From positions 1-64,000 of the forward strand of contig JAJOHG010000037.1 in the NCBI GenBank assembly GCA_021029095.1: a DNA stretch of 64,000 bases. Direction: 5' to 3'. Shown one piece after another: positions 46,889 through 58,256 of this stretch. The position numbers were made by a program, and so were the translations under genes. Below the pieces are notes generated by a model. That model saw nothing but the letters and a program-made list of their open reading frames with translations, was not told the DNA's origin and did not search any database. This DNA is from Phellopilus nigrolimitatus. Taxonomy: Eukaryota; Basidiomycota; Agaricomycetes; Hymenochaetales; Hymenochaetaceae. Position 1 is the stretch's first letter; each line of letters starts with the position of its first letter.

Positions 46889-47690
46889 TTAGTAGCTCAT
46901 AGTCAAAATAGTATGCAACTTAGGGACGTACGAAGGTTCGCGGATAACTATATCAGAATCAAGCTCTCTAGCAAGGAGAGATGTGTTCGGATGTTCGCTA
47001 GCCTCTGTCGCACAGCAGCGCTTGACAATATTCCATGGCATGTTGAATTCCAAGGTTTCAAAACCAAAACCGCGGACCTCGCCTATCGAAACCACCGACT
47101 GCGACAACGTATTCGGTCGGATCTGTCACTCCCTGTATCACGAGACTCTCCTGTACACGCTGTGATTTGACAGCGAGCGTTATTAGAGCGTTCAAGAGCG
47201 AAGAGCGATATGCACTCCGGCGTGGAATGAAGTTTAGAAGCTGGAATTTTGTTTTGTAAAAACCAGAACGAACTGAAACTAATATGACCACTGACCACTT
47301 GTAGAAAACACATAAAACAATCTGCCTCCTTGTCCCGCAATTGCATAATTTTCTCGCGGTGCTCTGCGCATGTGATGAGTATGTACACGGCCTCAAGCAG
47401 CGATTCCATGAACAATCGAGCATCAGGCAACGGGTCGTGGGGTTACATTGACGAAAACACTTTCTTCAACGCAGCAGAATTAGTACATATTTTGCTCCAG
47501 CGCGTCTACGAGCATGCCGATGAGGTTCAGAAGAAGTGAAGGAGACTACGACAAACCGAATCCGAGGGGAGAGATTTGATGGCGCTTATAATCTGCTGGC
47601 GAAATTCATGAGAATGCGACAAGCCGAGCTTACTGGAAAGAACCGGTTTGACCGCGGAAAAGAATTTCGTGGGAGTTTGACTCTGAGATT
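46889..47690 (-). pseudogene. internally deleted relic of the TKL kinase
   Basis: On the minus strand from about 47690 the sequence follows the start of the kinase at 4029: the FRQQ-like segment, LKKVFSSM, a TAA, PHDPLPDARLFMESLLEAVY, EHREKIMQLRDKEADCFMCF, then after an intron NFIPRRSAYRSSLLNALITL, SLVIQGVTD and VVAVGGFD (glycine loop). Immediately after the glycine loop it jumps to RGPRFWF/FGFETLEFNMPWNIVKR and SEHPNTSLLARELDSD, which correspond to the last helix of the kinase C-lobe (VIWNIIEQCW ... RPSASLLVREIG in the full gene). The catalytic Lys, HxD, DFG and APE parts are gone. It lies inside the left arm of the inverted duplication where the right arm has nothing comparable, so it interrupts the mirror symmetry. 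Confidence 0.75.
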
Positions 47691-48626
47691 GCTAATGCAA
47701 GCCAACAGCGCGTAGAGATCTCTGCACGAGTAGACACCGTTGATGGTGCGATGCACAGACACAATAGAGGAATCAAGACATGCCTCAAAGTCCTAAAGAG
47801 AATAAAAGAAGTTCCTGATCGGAAATTGCGAGTAATGGCAACGCGTCGGCGACAAGCGGAGGCCGCGCAAAATATGGGTTTTCCGAGAGTACAGCGATGA
47901 CGGAATTCTCTTTAGCGTGTCGGAGATGCTAAGCGAGACAGCTGGTGAGGTAGAGGAACTAAAGCCGCATCACGCGATGTATCAGAGCTGACGTTGAGCT
48001 TTGGCAGGCACGTTTCAAGACACGGTGTAAGATTCAGAAATGCTGGCGATATGTTATTGACACGCTTGATCAAAGAATGGGAGGTTTCATTCGATCCTCA
48101 TGTCTCCCTTTGCGCGAAAGAAGCCTTACGAAAAGAAGAAAGAATCAATGCAAGAACAGGACTAAATTCAAAAGGCGTTTTACTGTCATCACCGAGAACG
48201 GGCGCGCTAATCTTTGAAAGAAACGATTTTCGCACTAGCGAAGGTCCACAAGCGTGAAACCATGCCGATGCTGGATGATATACGACCGTGGTCCGTCCAC
48301 GGCGGAAGAGAAGCTCACGATGGATTCTGTGGCAGCCAGCGCGAGCTGATGCTTGAAACGTAAATCTTGAACATTTACTTTTCCTCGACCCCAGAGGACG
48401 GGACGCAGGATGCGCCTGAAGAGGCGGGTGTCATTCGGGAGAAAGAAAGTGTCAACCTCGTCAGGTCGCAAGTATCGCTTACGCGAGTCAAAACTGCATT
48501 CAAAAAACATTCTACCAGTGGTTAAACAACAGCGCAAGATTTGTGAGTACATGGATACAAAAGATAAGCAAAAACTCAGCGCGCTGGATGCCCGTCGGTC
48601 AACAAAACAACCCCTTCCCCTTCCCC
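47691..48626. other. unassigned sequence, possibly eroded coding
   Basis: Plus-strand frames at 47700-47900 (Arg/Lys-rich, helical) and 47994-48257 show no known motif and no clean exon structure. I see no supportable gene. Confidence 0.4.
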
Positions 48627-49623
48627 TCAGCTCTCTTCAGTCGCCCCCGTAAGCATTCCAACATCCACGAAACCATCTGCCTCTTCCTCTTCCTCTGTGC
48701 TGTCCGCCACGACCTCAGTCCCCATCTCCATCTCCGTCTCCGTCCGAAGCGGACTCGCAGAAGAGCCCTCCGCAGCTTCGGAAGGCTTTGCCGCGGGCTC
48801 GCGGCGCATGAACGGCAGCTCGACGGCGACCTCGCCGCGATACAAAACGCCTATCGTCGTGAGCGTCGAGAACCCGTGAGCGGCGTACAGCGCCGTGCCC
48901 GCGGGAGACGCCTCGAGTACAAGCGGGACGCTCGCTGCGTCCGCTATTTCCGCACAGTGCGCGAGCAGCGCAGAGCCCGCACCGCGCTGTTGGAAAGACG
49001 GGTGTACGAAGAGCTTTTTCCTGCGAAGTAAGACGACATAGAACGAATAAAGCAGACGTGTGAGAAAGAAACGGGAAGGAACGGGAACAGACGCACAAAT
49101 AAAAGTATTCCGTCTCGCCCAAGAATTCGTCGCACGTCTTTATCTGCGCCGTCCTAAATGCCTTCATGAATTCGTGGTTCGTACCGTCCGCCTCCTGCCA
49201 CATGCGCCCGCGCATGCTGTCTACAGCAGGGTACACATAGTCGCCCAGCACGCGCTCCTTCCACTTGCGGCCGCGTCTCGCGCTCTGCACGACGGAGCGT
49301 GGAGGAAGCATCTTCGCCATGCCCACGACGTGCTCCTCGCCGCTCGCATCCGTCAGGACGGCCTTGAACATGAGCGCGCCGTCGCGCAGCTGCTGGCGAC
49401 GCCGGCGCACCGTCGGTGCGAAATCAGGCCAGAGTCGCGGCGGCACGCCGGCGCGTGCGAGTGGTGCGCGAAACGGGTTCGCGAGGTGCGCGAAGGGGAG
49501 GGCAGGCGGAAAGGCGCCGGAGACTGCGAGCAGCTCGCACGCGGCGAGAGCGGGTATGTCCTCGGGATTCACGGGCGTTACGATGACACGCGCCCGGGGG
49601 CCGCTCGACGTCGGAGAAGTCAT
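48627..49623 (-). CDS. GNAT-family N-acetyltransferase 1
   Basis: Exons 49623-49097 and 49020-48627 (921 nt, 306 residues). N-terminal part: VIVTPVNPEDIPALAACELL, FRAPLARAGVPPRLWPDF, LRDGALMFKAVLTDASGEEH, VVGMAKML and VLGDYVYPAVDSMRGRMWQE. After the intron comes the acetyl-CoA-binding core: LFVHPSFQQRGAGSALLAHC (Q/R-x-x-G-x-G/A loop) and AEIADAASVPLVLEASPAG, ALYAAHGF. A Glu/Thr-rich tail ends in TGA 48627-48629. Start 49623 gives a leader length like the two paralogs. GNAT enzymes acetylate amines on small molecules or proteins; the substrate is unknown. A longer upstream frame to 49833 exists but is not conserved. Paralogs: 50467-51321 (intact) and 59245-60094 (decayed mirror copy). Confidence 0.87.
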
Positions 49624-50466
49624 TGCAGCGAGTCGGCGTCGACTGAAAGTAAAGATCGAGTGAGATCTGTTGGAATTTCTGCCAATGTAAGCTAATGAGT
49701 AAAGTGCAATGCCTTCGAGCATTGACGAACGCACCGATATCGAGATGATGGTGGAAAGAGACACTCCTGCGGGCTGTTCCGGAACCGTGCTCGCCGCTTG
49801 GCCGCCAAACGGCAGTGTTCTCACCGCGTTCAATACACCATTGTGATCATGTCTGTCGAACTTGGACCCAAGGACGACTTTCAGTCGTCGTGGTCGTCTT
49901 GCAAAATGTCGCGATCGACTAGCGGATTCGAGCTCGGCAAGGACACATACAGACTAAACCTCTTCAAATCCCGCGGCGCTGCTGCTGGCTGGATCCACCT
50001 CCTCTTTCACATCGTATGCCCTTTTTGACTTATCGATGTACGTACCCACCGAGACAATGCTTTTGCTTTCACCGTCTCCGACCAACAAGTTTCATATGAT
50101 GGCCGGAAGCAAAATTTTATTTTAGCCGACTGGAATCGTCTTCACATCATAGTACATACTAAATAATCATTCAATGCATATAAAATAAAAAGAAATAACT
50201 CTAATTATAATTCGATGGCTGAGGCGCAATAAAGTCACTGGCTCGATGGGTATGAATTGGTACAAAAAATTCCAAGGTGACGAGCATGAAACGGTATTGG
50301 CAATCGTCTTGGCGTCCTTGTTCTTCGTCGATTCTGTTTTGTATGAGGGAAGACAGCTCACCTGAGCCGATGGTGCTTCCGACGCGTGAATAAAACCAAC
50401 CCGAAATAATCAATATACCCGTACACCTCCAGGAAGACGAATACATCATAATACAATTCCTTCGTT
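49624..50466. other. intergenic between GNAT genes
   Basis: Promoter of GNAT 1 and 3' region of GNAT 2, the latter A/T-rich near 50090-50220. A 76-residue plus frame at 49798-50028 lacks motifs. Confidence 0.5.
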
Positions 50467-51321
50467 TCAGCTGCCCGGCGCCTCGCGCATCATGACCGGC
50501 CACTCGAACACCTTGCCGCGATACTCCACTCTGCTGCGGTACACCTCCGTGAATCCAAGGTGCCTGTACAGCGGCACGCCGCTGACCGACGCCTCGAGGA
50601 GCAGCGGGAGGCGCGCGGCGTCTGCGAGCACGATGCAGTGCGCGAGGAGGGTCGCGCCGACCCTGCGTCTGCGGTGTGACGGGTGTGTGTATATGAGTTC
50701 GCTAGGAAGATGAGAGAGGCACGGGCGTAAGATTGTAAATCACGACGAGACTTGAAGAGGAGATACACACAGGGCATAGCACTCACGGCCCTTCAGAACC
50801 TCGCGACGCGCACGCGCCCTCTCACCGAGAAAGATACGCATGTATGCCATGTCCGTGCCGTACGCCTCTCCTTCAGACCAAAACACCGCGCCCAGCCTAT
50901 CCAGAGCAGGCCGCAGGTGCGAAGCCCACAACTTCGACGCCCGGCCTCCCTCGCGCTCGACGAGCCGCGCGGGCGGCGTAAGCCACGCCATACCAGCAAT
51001 CACTGTCGCGTCTCCATTCTCCCCACCGCCGATTCCTTCCCCATCACCGCCTGAGAGCTCCGCCTTGAATAGCAGCGCGCGCCCCTCTCGCAACGTGCGC
51101 TCGCGGCTCCTGACGGTCGGCGCGAAGTCAGGCCAGCAGCGCGGCGGAATGCCCGCGCGGATAAGGTCCGCCCGGAACGGGTACATTGTGCGCGAGTGCT
51201 TGTCGGCGTCATCCGCACCTGTGAACGAGAGCAGCTCGACTTCTGCGAGCGCTGGGAGGTCCGCGCTCGATACCTTAGAGACGATCACGGGTCCAGACAG
51301 CGGGGACGACAAAGAAGACAT
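50467..51321 (-). CDS. GNAT-family N-acetyltransferase 2
   Basis: Exons 51321-50771 and 50701-50467 (786 nt, 261 residues). Same plan as GNAT 1: VIVSKVSSADLPALAEVELL, FRADLIRAGIPPRCWPDFAP, LLFKAELSG, a Gly-rich insert (GIGGGENGD), VIAGMAWLTPP, LRPALDRLGAVFWSEGEAYG, then ELIYTHPSHRRRRVGATLLA with the R-x-x-x-G-A cofactor loop, HCIVLADAARLPLLLEASVS and PLYRHLGF. Of several possible donors, GTGTGT at 50770 was chosen because it keeps ALELIYTHP in frame, mirroring GNAT 1. Stop 50467-50469. It diverges clearly from GNAT 1 and ends without the acidic tail. Substrate unknown. Confidence 0.85.
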
Positions 51322-51620
51322 GGAGGTGTTCGCGAGGGATGCTCAGTGCTGAACATGACTTGCTTGGAGATCTAACAGATGGCGGCGCTGATGGTCGAGC
51401 CAGGTACGGCCATAAGGTGGTCGAATTCGATTCAGATCATTGTACACTGTTACGTAATTTTAACAAGCCACATCCTTGAGTATGAGTCATAGTCGCTTGA
51501 TTCATTTGGATCCCACCATATATTGATTAGATTATTTTTATATGAGATAATATATGTATGCGAAATTTGACAACGGACAGAGATAAACACAAAGAAATGA
51601 AATGGGCTGCGTTGGTGCTA

Positions 51621-53020
51621 TTATACGTAGACACGTACGGCCGCAATGTCCCAATACGCGTCTTTGAATGCTGTCGGGTTATTGTTGACGTAGTCTATTG
51701 AAGCCAAAGCCAAAAGGGAACATCAGTTTCTATGAGTCAAGGCTGCTCATTGACGGTCAGCGTAAATTAAAGTGCTCACCGACGCAGGTCCCAGGGCAGC
51801 CTGCGGCACTGTAGAGTGATTGTTGACCCGCCCAGTCACCGCCTATGATGCGAGAAAAAAAAGGCGTTGAGTATTCCACAAAGTAGAGATATAGAAGCAA
51901 GACTGAAATAGACGTACAGAAAGTAAGGTCAAAGATGATATTGTTGCTCCCGAAGTGCGAGTTGATATCGCACTGCGTGTTCGGAAACAGAGCGACAGGT
52001 TCTCCCTAAAAACGCGTCACACGTTTGAATTTCAGTAATCGAACTAGTACCTTACGGAAAGCGATTAGTTGACAAAAACTTACCCAACCATTTGTGTTGA
52101 TGACCGACGCATTGCTCTTCACGTCAGCGGGCACGCTCGGATCTCCGCGCGACCAGAAGAAAACGCGGATGAAGGTCGTTGTGCGCTCTAGCACGTACCA
52201 CCCGCCTCCCGCCGTGTTGAATGCTGGGCCGTAACTGTTCGCCTTGTTCGCCTGCACGACGCAACCCGTGTTAGAATTGTCCTGCCAGTAGCAATCGTTT
52301 GACGTCGAAGTTCTAAGCGCGAAATGTGATTATGAAGTGGGAACGGAGGATAAAAGGGCCAGAACAGACGTACCCTGTCATCGCGCGATTTTTCGGCATC
52401 GTGCAATTCGCGCTCGTGTGCAGGGTCATATCATTCGGTCCATGATCATTCGCGCCCTCGAGAATGTCTACCTAGCAAGCTTTCAGAAACGCTGCTGACT
52501 TATTATCTTATTCGATCAGAGTTACCTCTCCAGACGCCGGCCAGCCGGCCTCGAGCGTCTCCCACGCGGCGGGCCATGTTCCACAACCCTGCGGCATGTG
52601 TTTAATGTCGAATCTGAAGGGGAAGTGATTTCCATGTTCAGTCAAGGAGAAGCGAATATGGTCAAATAGTTGGAGAGCGCACACGGCAACGTGCTGCGTA
52701 TACGCGCTGTTACTCTTGATCCTGATGCTGTCTCTCCCAGGCCCAGTCGCAGTTAGCTTCGTAGTCGAATCCGCTCGCATAACGAATGAGTCGGACGACG
52801 ACGAAACAAGCCCCTTCGCGAGCGCAGCTTCCTGGTCGACATAGTTGACGCGTCCGTGAGTAGGGTCTGCAAGCGTTTCAAACGTAAAGCCAGAGAGAAA
52901 TTCTGATCCGACATAGGCATCCTTGAGGAGATATGTCCCAGCTGAAGCCTCGGTCATAGTCACAATACTTCCCAGAATCAAGAAAGACGATAAGAGAAGC
53001 AAACTTGATTTTATGGTCAT
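51621..53020 (-). CDS. secreted GH16 endo-beta-glucanase
   Basis: ATG 53018-53020 starts a signal peptide (SSLLLLSSFLILGSIVTMTE). Mature part: GTYLLKDAYVGSEFLSGFTF, TTKLTATGPGRDSIRIKS, then, after an intron of about 80 nt, FDIKHMPQGCGTWPAAWETL, EAGWPASGEVDILEGANDHG (the GH16 catalytic E-x-D-x-x-E as EVDILE), TLHTSANCTM, GGGWYVLERTTTFIRVFFWS, FPNTQCDINSHF and an end AVRVYV before TAA 51621-51623. This is the laminarinase/mixed-linkage glucanase group (endo-1,3(4)-beta-glucanase), acting outside the cell on own or foreign beta-glucan. Exons are separated by 50-80-nt introns. It fits functionally with the KRE6-like gene at 9.6 kb, but they are 40 kb apart. Confidence 0.88.
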
Positions 53021-53456
53021 TTTTGCTGGAAGTTGTTAGGGTGTCGAGGGAAAATGTGAGTCGAGATTAGCTGTGAGCGCAGCTCTTATGGTCCATGAAC
53101 CCGACAACTAAAAATAAGAATCACAAAAATCAGAAAAAAACAATGTCCTAGAGCGAAATAGTCTACGCTGTCACCATTAAAGACCGGGTGTACAACAGCG
53201 GTCGCGGATATAGTGCGCGTCCTCCAGTTGGTTCCATCATAAAACTGTGGTGACACTTGTGCCAGTGATCGCCTGCTTTATGCCATTCCGTTTTAGGTTG
53301 GTCGGAGCCGCCGATCACTACTAATATTATTAGCGTCGGCAATTACTCGATCAATTTGGCTCTAGGTAAGAAACCAAGGCGACGCACGCTGTGTCAAACA
53401 GGCCGACTGGCACGAACCTTTGGGCCTTTTCCGCCCAACCCTTACCTGGGTTCAGA
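53021..53456. promoter_or_regulatory. promoter side of the GH16 gene
   Basis: Region upstream of the glucanase start up to the transposon target site. No gene-like frame. Confidence 0.4.
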
Positions 53457-54390
53457 AGTACAAATAGTGTTGTTGGCGGAACTCGAGGGTTTTGCCGTTG
53501 CCGCCTGGCAAAATGGCAATTGCCGTTTGGCAATACTACAGGTGGGTGTAGAAAGTCTACGGCCCCCCTAAATAAGGAAGGTGGCTCTCGTCCGCGTCGC
53601 GTACACTCATCCGCATCCTCCGTTGTCATTCACGATTGCCCACGGCACACTGCCAGCTCAAATCACCTCCCAAATGTATTGTATCTCATGTAGTTTTCGC
53701 GGCGGGGCAGTTATCGGACTTGTGACCGAGCTTGAAAATGTGGTCAGGGCTACAGGTTGCATCACGTGACAGCAGTGAAAAGCAAACGGTTAACCTCAAA
53801 TCGACTGTGTATACATTGTATTTTCATCATATAGTTATTAAAAAAGGGCTTTTTGAGTTAGACAACCTGTTTGATCTTTTCTTAAGTGAATGCAACGATG
53901 TGGACGCTCGGACGGCGCGGACGGGAGCCACCTTCCTTATTTAGGGGGGCCGTAGACTTTCTACACCCACCTGTAAGCCCGAATTTTGGGCTGGCAAAAC
54001 CTGGCAGAAGTTATATATTTTTAGAGAATGGCAGGGAAATTTGGAGAAATAAACCTGCAGGTTGTGTCCATTTACACTCCTCGCCAACGGATGCATTTTT
54101 CTGCATTTAATGTACGCCGTAATCATCAAGAATTTCACCGAAATCACTTCTCTTTATGGAAGTCCTGATTACTTATAACCCTCGGCTCCGGCCGGCCACC
54201 TCCGAAGCCAAGTTTTGCCGGAATTGAAATTTATTCTTGCAATGCCTTTTCGAGGTCAGAATCGCCAGAAAAAGCGATTTAGAGCATATTACAATTTTGC
54301 CATACCGGAAAAACATAGTATTGCCAGGTTTTGCCAGGCAAAATGGCAAATCTCGCCAGTTTGAGTTTTGCCCACAACACTAAGTACAAA
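53457..54390. mobile_element. hAT-like non-autonomous element with 8-bp target duplication
   Basis: Direct repeats AGTACAAA at 53457-53464 and 54383-54390 flank 918 bp that begin TAGTGTTGTTGG and end in the inverse CCACAACACTA. The termini are followed by matching inverted tracts rich in TTTTGCC/GGCAAAA words (TGGCAAAATGGCAA on the left, its inverse on the right). An 8-bp duplication and a short TAGTG-type terminus are what hAT-superfamily elements leave. There is no transposase frame, so it would need help in trans. A second element (53539-53973) is inserted in it; without that, the host element is about 480 bp. Confidence 0.85.
53537..53975. mobile_element. mariner-like MITE nested in the hAT-like element
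   Basis: TA at 53537-53538 and 53974-53975 bracket 435 bp with long terminal inverted repeats starting CAGGTGGGTGTAGAAAG and continuing through a run of C's and GGAAGGTGGCTC, about 65 bases nearly identical in both ends. TA duplication and this terminus fit the Tc1/mariner group. No transposase; the inside is A/T-rich and non-coding. Its position inside the larger element shows that it arrived later. Confidence 0.85.
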
Positions 54391-54951
54391 CCAACTCTGC
54401 TCCCGCGCTCCTAGAGCACACGCAATGATCGATTACCAAGCACCTCCTGTTCCGCATTGAGACAGGACTCCTGGACAATGTCCTACGGGGACAAGGTGAA
54501 AGACGGTTGTTCGAGCACAGGAATGGAAATTACACGCAGATATTTATTATGCAATCCGGCATTCCCCGAAGTCAGTTTCTCGCTGTCACCTTCAAACCTC
54601 ACATCCCCCGCCTTTGTAGGCGGATTGGAAGATAAAACACCAAGTGGACGGCAGTATATTTCTGCTCTAAGGCTGCCTGCTTGACTAGCTCTAGTTTGAC
54701 ATACGTTTCAGCTATATTGAACAGATTACGCGCACTGATGACGAGTTCAAGAAACGAACTAACTTGCGAAAGAGGCCTTGGGGAAAATCAAGTTCAATGT
54801 TTATGAGGACGGACTATCCGAGTCATTATAAGCAAAAACACGAATAACGGCCGTTAATATCATGTCATGAATGGGATATTGGAAAGTCACTGTCCATTGT
54901 ACAGCTGGTACGCCATCAACTTTGCATTTGTCTCTACCTCAGAACTGTCCG
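54391..54951. other. no supported gene
   Basis: Between the transposon and the hydrophobin 3' end. A 75-residue plus frame (54457-54684) lacks motifs. Confidence 0.5.
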
Positions 54952-55467
54952 TTAAACACTGACTTCCTTGCACCCAATTGCGATAATTCCCGCATCTACG
55001 AAAGCAAAAGTCTAACAAGGGTGCAAAATGTAGTCGTATCAATACTTACCGTAACTCTTGTCGCAGCATACAGACTTCTCAAAGCTGAAATCAACCGCGT
55101 GAACAGTAAGTCCCTTCAACTATAATCCACGCAGGAGAGCAAGAGTAACAGGAAGAAAAAGACAGTACCACTCATCCCCAAGTCCACGCTTGGATAGCGT
55201 GGTACACGTCAATCCACACTGCTCGCCCTCCTGCTCCGATGTGAGCTTAATGCCGAGCAAGCCCAAGAGGAGCGACACGCTCCGTTCAATCGGCGCCTCG
55301 AGGGAGAGGCAGCATAGTACCTCGCCCTTGCAGGACGAAACTGGCGGCGGCTTCGGTGTGGGCGTCGGTTTCGCGGAAGGCTTCGGTTGATTGTCGGCAC
55401 TCGCAAGGGTGAGCGACAGGAGCGCAAGAACGAAGAGCAGAGGGTAGGCGACCTTGAAGAGGCGCAT
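54952..55467 (-). CDS. class I hydrophobin
   Basis: Exons 55467-55169, 55084-55050 and 54995-54952 give 378 nt, 125 residues. Signal peptide MRLFKVAYPLLFVLALLSL, then a Pro/Lys/Thr-rich spacer (SAKPTPTPKPPP), then the hydrophobin cysteine pattern: SSCKGEVLCC, hydrophobic loop SVSLLLGLLGIKL, CGLTC, LGDEC, KSVCC and IGC, i.e. C..CC..C..C..CC..C. One extra Cys (in EQCGLTC) makes nine. The later cysteines lie in exons 2 and 3, whose donors (TG|GTACTG, TACG|GTAAGT) and acceptors are clear. The secreted protein would self-assemble at air-water or cell-wall surfaces. The loop between Cys3 and Cys4 and the introns at conserved places fit class I. No damage seen. Confidence 0.9.
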
Positions 55468-56856
55468 GTTGAAACTGCATGATGGCTGAATCTACTGGAA
55501 CGAGTAGGGACGAGACAGAGCGTCGCTCCTGTGTATCTGAAAAACGAGTGATTTTATACCCAGGACACTCAACGAGGTACCTGGCTGCATAAGTACACAT
55601 CAGAGAAGAGGGCAGATGAAATGAGGCTCAGATCACCGCACGCTTCGCAAGCGCGGAAAATCTCTGCGAGATGACTTCGACGTGCCTCGCTCGCCAGGGG
55701 ACTGAGCGCCTTGCTTTCTGGCCGATCATAAATCAACTGACGTAGCCGCGATCATTCGGTTGCTTGTGAGGAAAGCAATTGTTTGTATGTGCAAGTTCCA
55801 TATGACATGTCCGGAAGCATATCATGATGATTGAAGAGAGACAGATAATGTTTTGGTTTAAGACGGGAAATGAGAGGAGGGGTCGGCTGCAGTTAACCAC
55901 TTATTTCGGGCTCATGACAAGTCCGCGAGGCTACAAGGCTGCAAGGAATCATCTTCATCTATCACTTCATCAGCGCACGTACAGCGGGCTGTACCTACCT
56001 TCGGGAGTTCCTGTGAGCACACAAGCCACGTACAGATGCACGCATCCGCAAAACAGGTGATAAACGAGCGGGATAATTCTGAGGGCGAGTTGACAGTCTA
56101 GAGGTACATTTATTGAGGGCGATCAACTTATGCGCTCAGGGATGAGATCGGCGATTGACAGAAAGACGATCAAGACAAGCGCCGAAGGATATCATCAGGC
56201 ATTGATGTGTACTTGCAGAGGAAGCGAGTATTATTGTAAAATCATATAAGTATGATATAAAGCGCCAGGCCTAGAACGTTAGCGAACCTGCTTGGCATAC
56301 GAGGGTTATGATAAAACTCACCTCGAAGCTCTCTGCACATGGGTCTTAGTTATTATTAGTTGCGTCATGCAAACGTGCGAGCCATTCGGCATTTTCGTGA
56401 CTGCTCTCTTCTCTTTCATACGGATTATCTCTCTTCTTGCCGAGGAACTTGGGGATGCCGACGGGCACGTCTGCGACGCGAGAGCCGTAGAACTGCAGGC
56501 GGGCCTGACCATCAGAAAGGACTTGGGAGTTAAAAAAAGAATAAGTACATGTGATGCCTTTTGCACATTCCCAAGATTTTCATACTGCCACAATTTTGCC
56601 GTCGAGAACGTAAGTTGATATGGCTCACGGAATAAACCGGTTTTTCTTTCGAAATAGATGGCTTCAGTACTGGCAGACAATAGTCAGAATCTGATGACAT
56701 TTGTAACGGTGAGTTAGAGAAAGATGAGACGATTCTGTCCTCAGAGAAAAAACGCATCTTGACGATGACAAGCCTAGGGACTCGACTTCCGACTTCAAAA
56801 GCAGTTTGTTGGTGAACACAAATATGCGTAGCTGTTTTAAGTGGAAGGCGCTGACG
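55468..56856. other. long intergenic region
   Basis: Hydrophobin promoter (minus strand, with TATAAAATC near 55548-55556 about 80 bases upstream of the start) and downstream region of the SDR gene. Frames such as 56292-56618 have no motif. No gene seen. Confidence 0.5.
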
Positions 56857-58256
56857 TCATCCGCCGGGCACAGCCTTTGTTTCGCTGAATACCGAACGTG
56901 GTACAATGCGAATCGAAAAAGACTTGAGCCTAAACAAGCGAGTACATGTACATTTTTCTAACCTACAAGACACACTCTTCCCCGCCAGCGCGCATCCTAG
57001 TAGCGCCTCTTCTGCCCTACCACGCGTGGTGGCCCCCGGTGACGAGAATGCTTCAAACGAAGGGCGGTCAGGCGCTGTCAAAAACCTAGCATGAGCAGCA
57101 GCACCAGAGGCGACGTACTCGGTCGCAGTGCAGAACGTCGACGCGTCGGACGCGAGCCACGCGGCTGCGCCGCGCAGCTCGTCAGGTCGGCCCAGGCGGC
57201 CGAGCGGGTTCAGCGAGGCCAGCGCTTCCTGCGGATCGGGAGACGCGTCGACAGACTCTAACGCCGCACTGTCAACCAGTAGGTGGGTTATACAAGTTCC
57301 AGTTAGTACATCTAGATAAAGGTATACTGTGGTTGCGCAACATACGCGGTGCGGATGCTCCCCGGCGAGAGCGTGTTGACTCTGATCCCCTTCTCTCCGA
57401 GCTCGCCCGCCATGCTTCTGCACACCTGCAGCAAGGCGGCTTTGCTCGAGGTATACGCGACGCTTCTGTGTCCCTGCAAATAGTGTCAGGGTGTCAGGTG
57501 TCAGTTGCATCACACGAAGTTTCGTCCCCACAATAAAACACGCACCTTGTCTGCGAGGCTCCCGCTCTCCGACGCGATCAATATGATGCTCCCCGGAGTG
57601 TCATACTTGTACATCTGGCGCCCGGCAGCCTGCGCCGTGTAGAAAGCGGCGTTCACGTTCACGTCGAGCACCCGCGCGAACTCCTCCGTCGTATACTCCA
57701 AGCCGGGCCTTTCCTCGCGCCCCTCCGCCGCCGAGACTCCCACGTCCATGCGGCCGCCCTCCATCTCCGCTATCTTCTCCACGACGTCCCATACCGCCTG
57801 CTGGTCAGTCAAGTCTACCTGCGCGTACTCGAGCCGCGCGTACGGGAGCCCAAAGCGCGCGACGTACTCCCGCGTCGCGCGCCACGTATCCCCGGGCGAC
57901 GCGCGGTCGAGGCAGTGCACGATTGCTCCGGCTTCACAGAGCGCCAGGGCGATCTCGAGCCCGGGCCCGCTATTCCCGCCCGAGACGACCGCGACGCGGC
58001 CGGGCAAGGCGAAGTCGCGCTGCAGTAGCGTCGGGCGGGGTATGAACGCCGGGTCGGACTGCGCGTGGAGGACCGCGTCGACGCCGGTGGGGTGCCGCTC
58101 CGGCGTGCTCCGTATGGCGGACGATTTCGAGAAGGCGCGGCGGGCGCCTGTAGGTCGGGCGCAGGAAAGCGCAGAGGCGGAGGGAAAGCGCAGAGGGCGG
58201 TGAGAACGGGAAGCAGCTTTCGTTGCGGACTGCAGGACGGAGCGCGTTGGGATCAT
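56857..58256 (-). CDS. short-chain dehydrogenase/reductase
   Basis: Start ATG 58254-58256. The first about 55 residues are Arg/Ser/Ala-rich without acids (MIPTRSVLQSATKAASRSHR), like a mitochondrial presequence. The Rossmann core follows: VAVVSGGNSGPGLEIALALC (TGxxxGxG equivalent), LDVNVNAAFYTAQAAG (N of the NNAG/DVN region), SIILIASESGSLADK with the catalytic Ser; after an intron, VAYTSSKAALLQ (YxxxK) and ELGEKGIRVNTLSPGSIRT. A third exon gives NPLGRLGRPDELRGAAAWLA. The family end EYVxxGG is less clear (EYVASGAAAHA) and the frame runs on to 56857, so the true 3' end is uncertain. NAD(P)-dependent; substrate unknown, perhaps a polyol by resemblance. Confidence 0.8.

Noticed and set aside
48544..49031. 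Plus-strand frames opposite GNAT 1
   Set aside because: Arg-rich shadows caused by high GC in the real gene; the minus strand has the family motifs.
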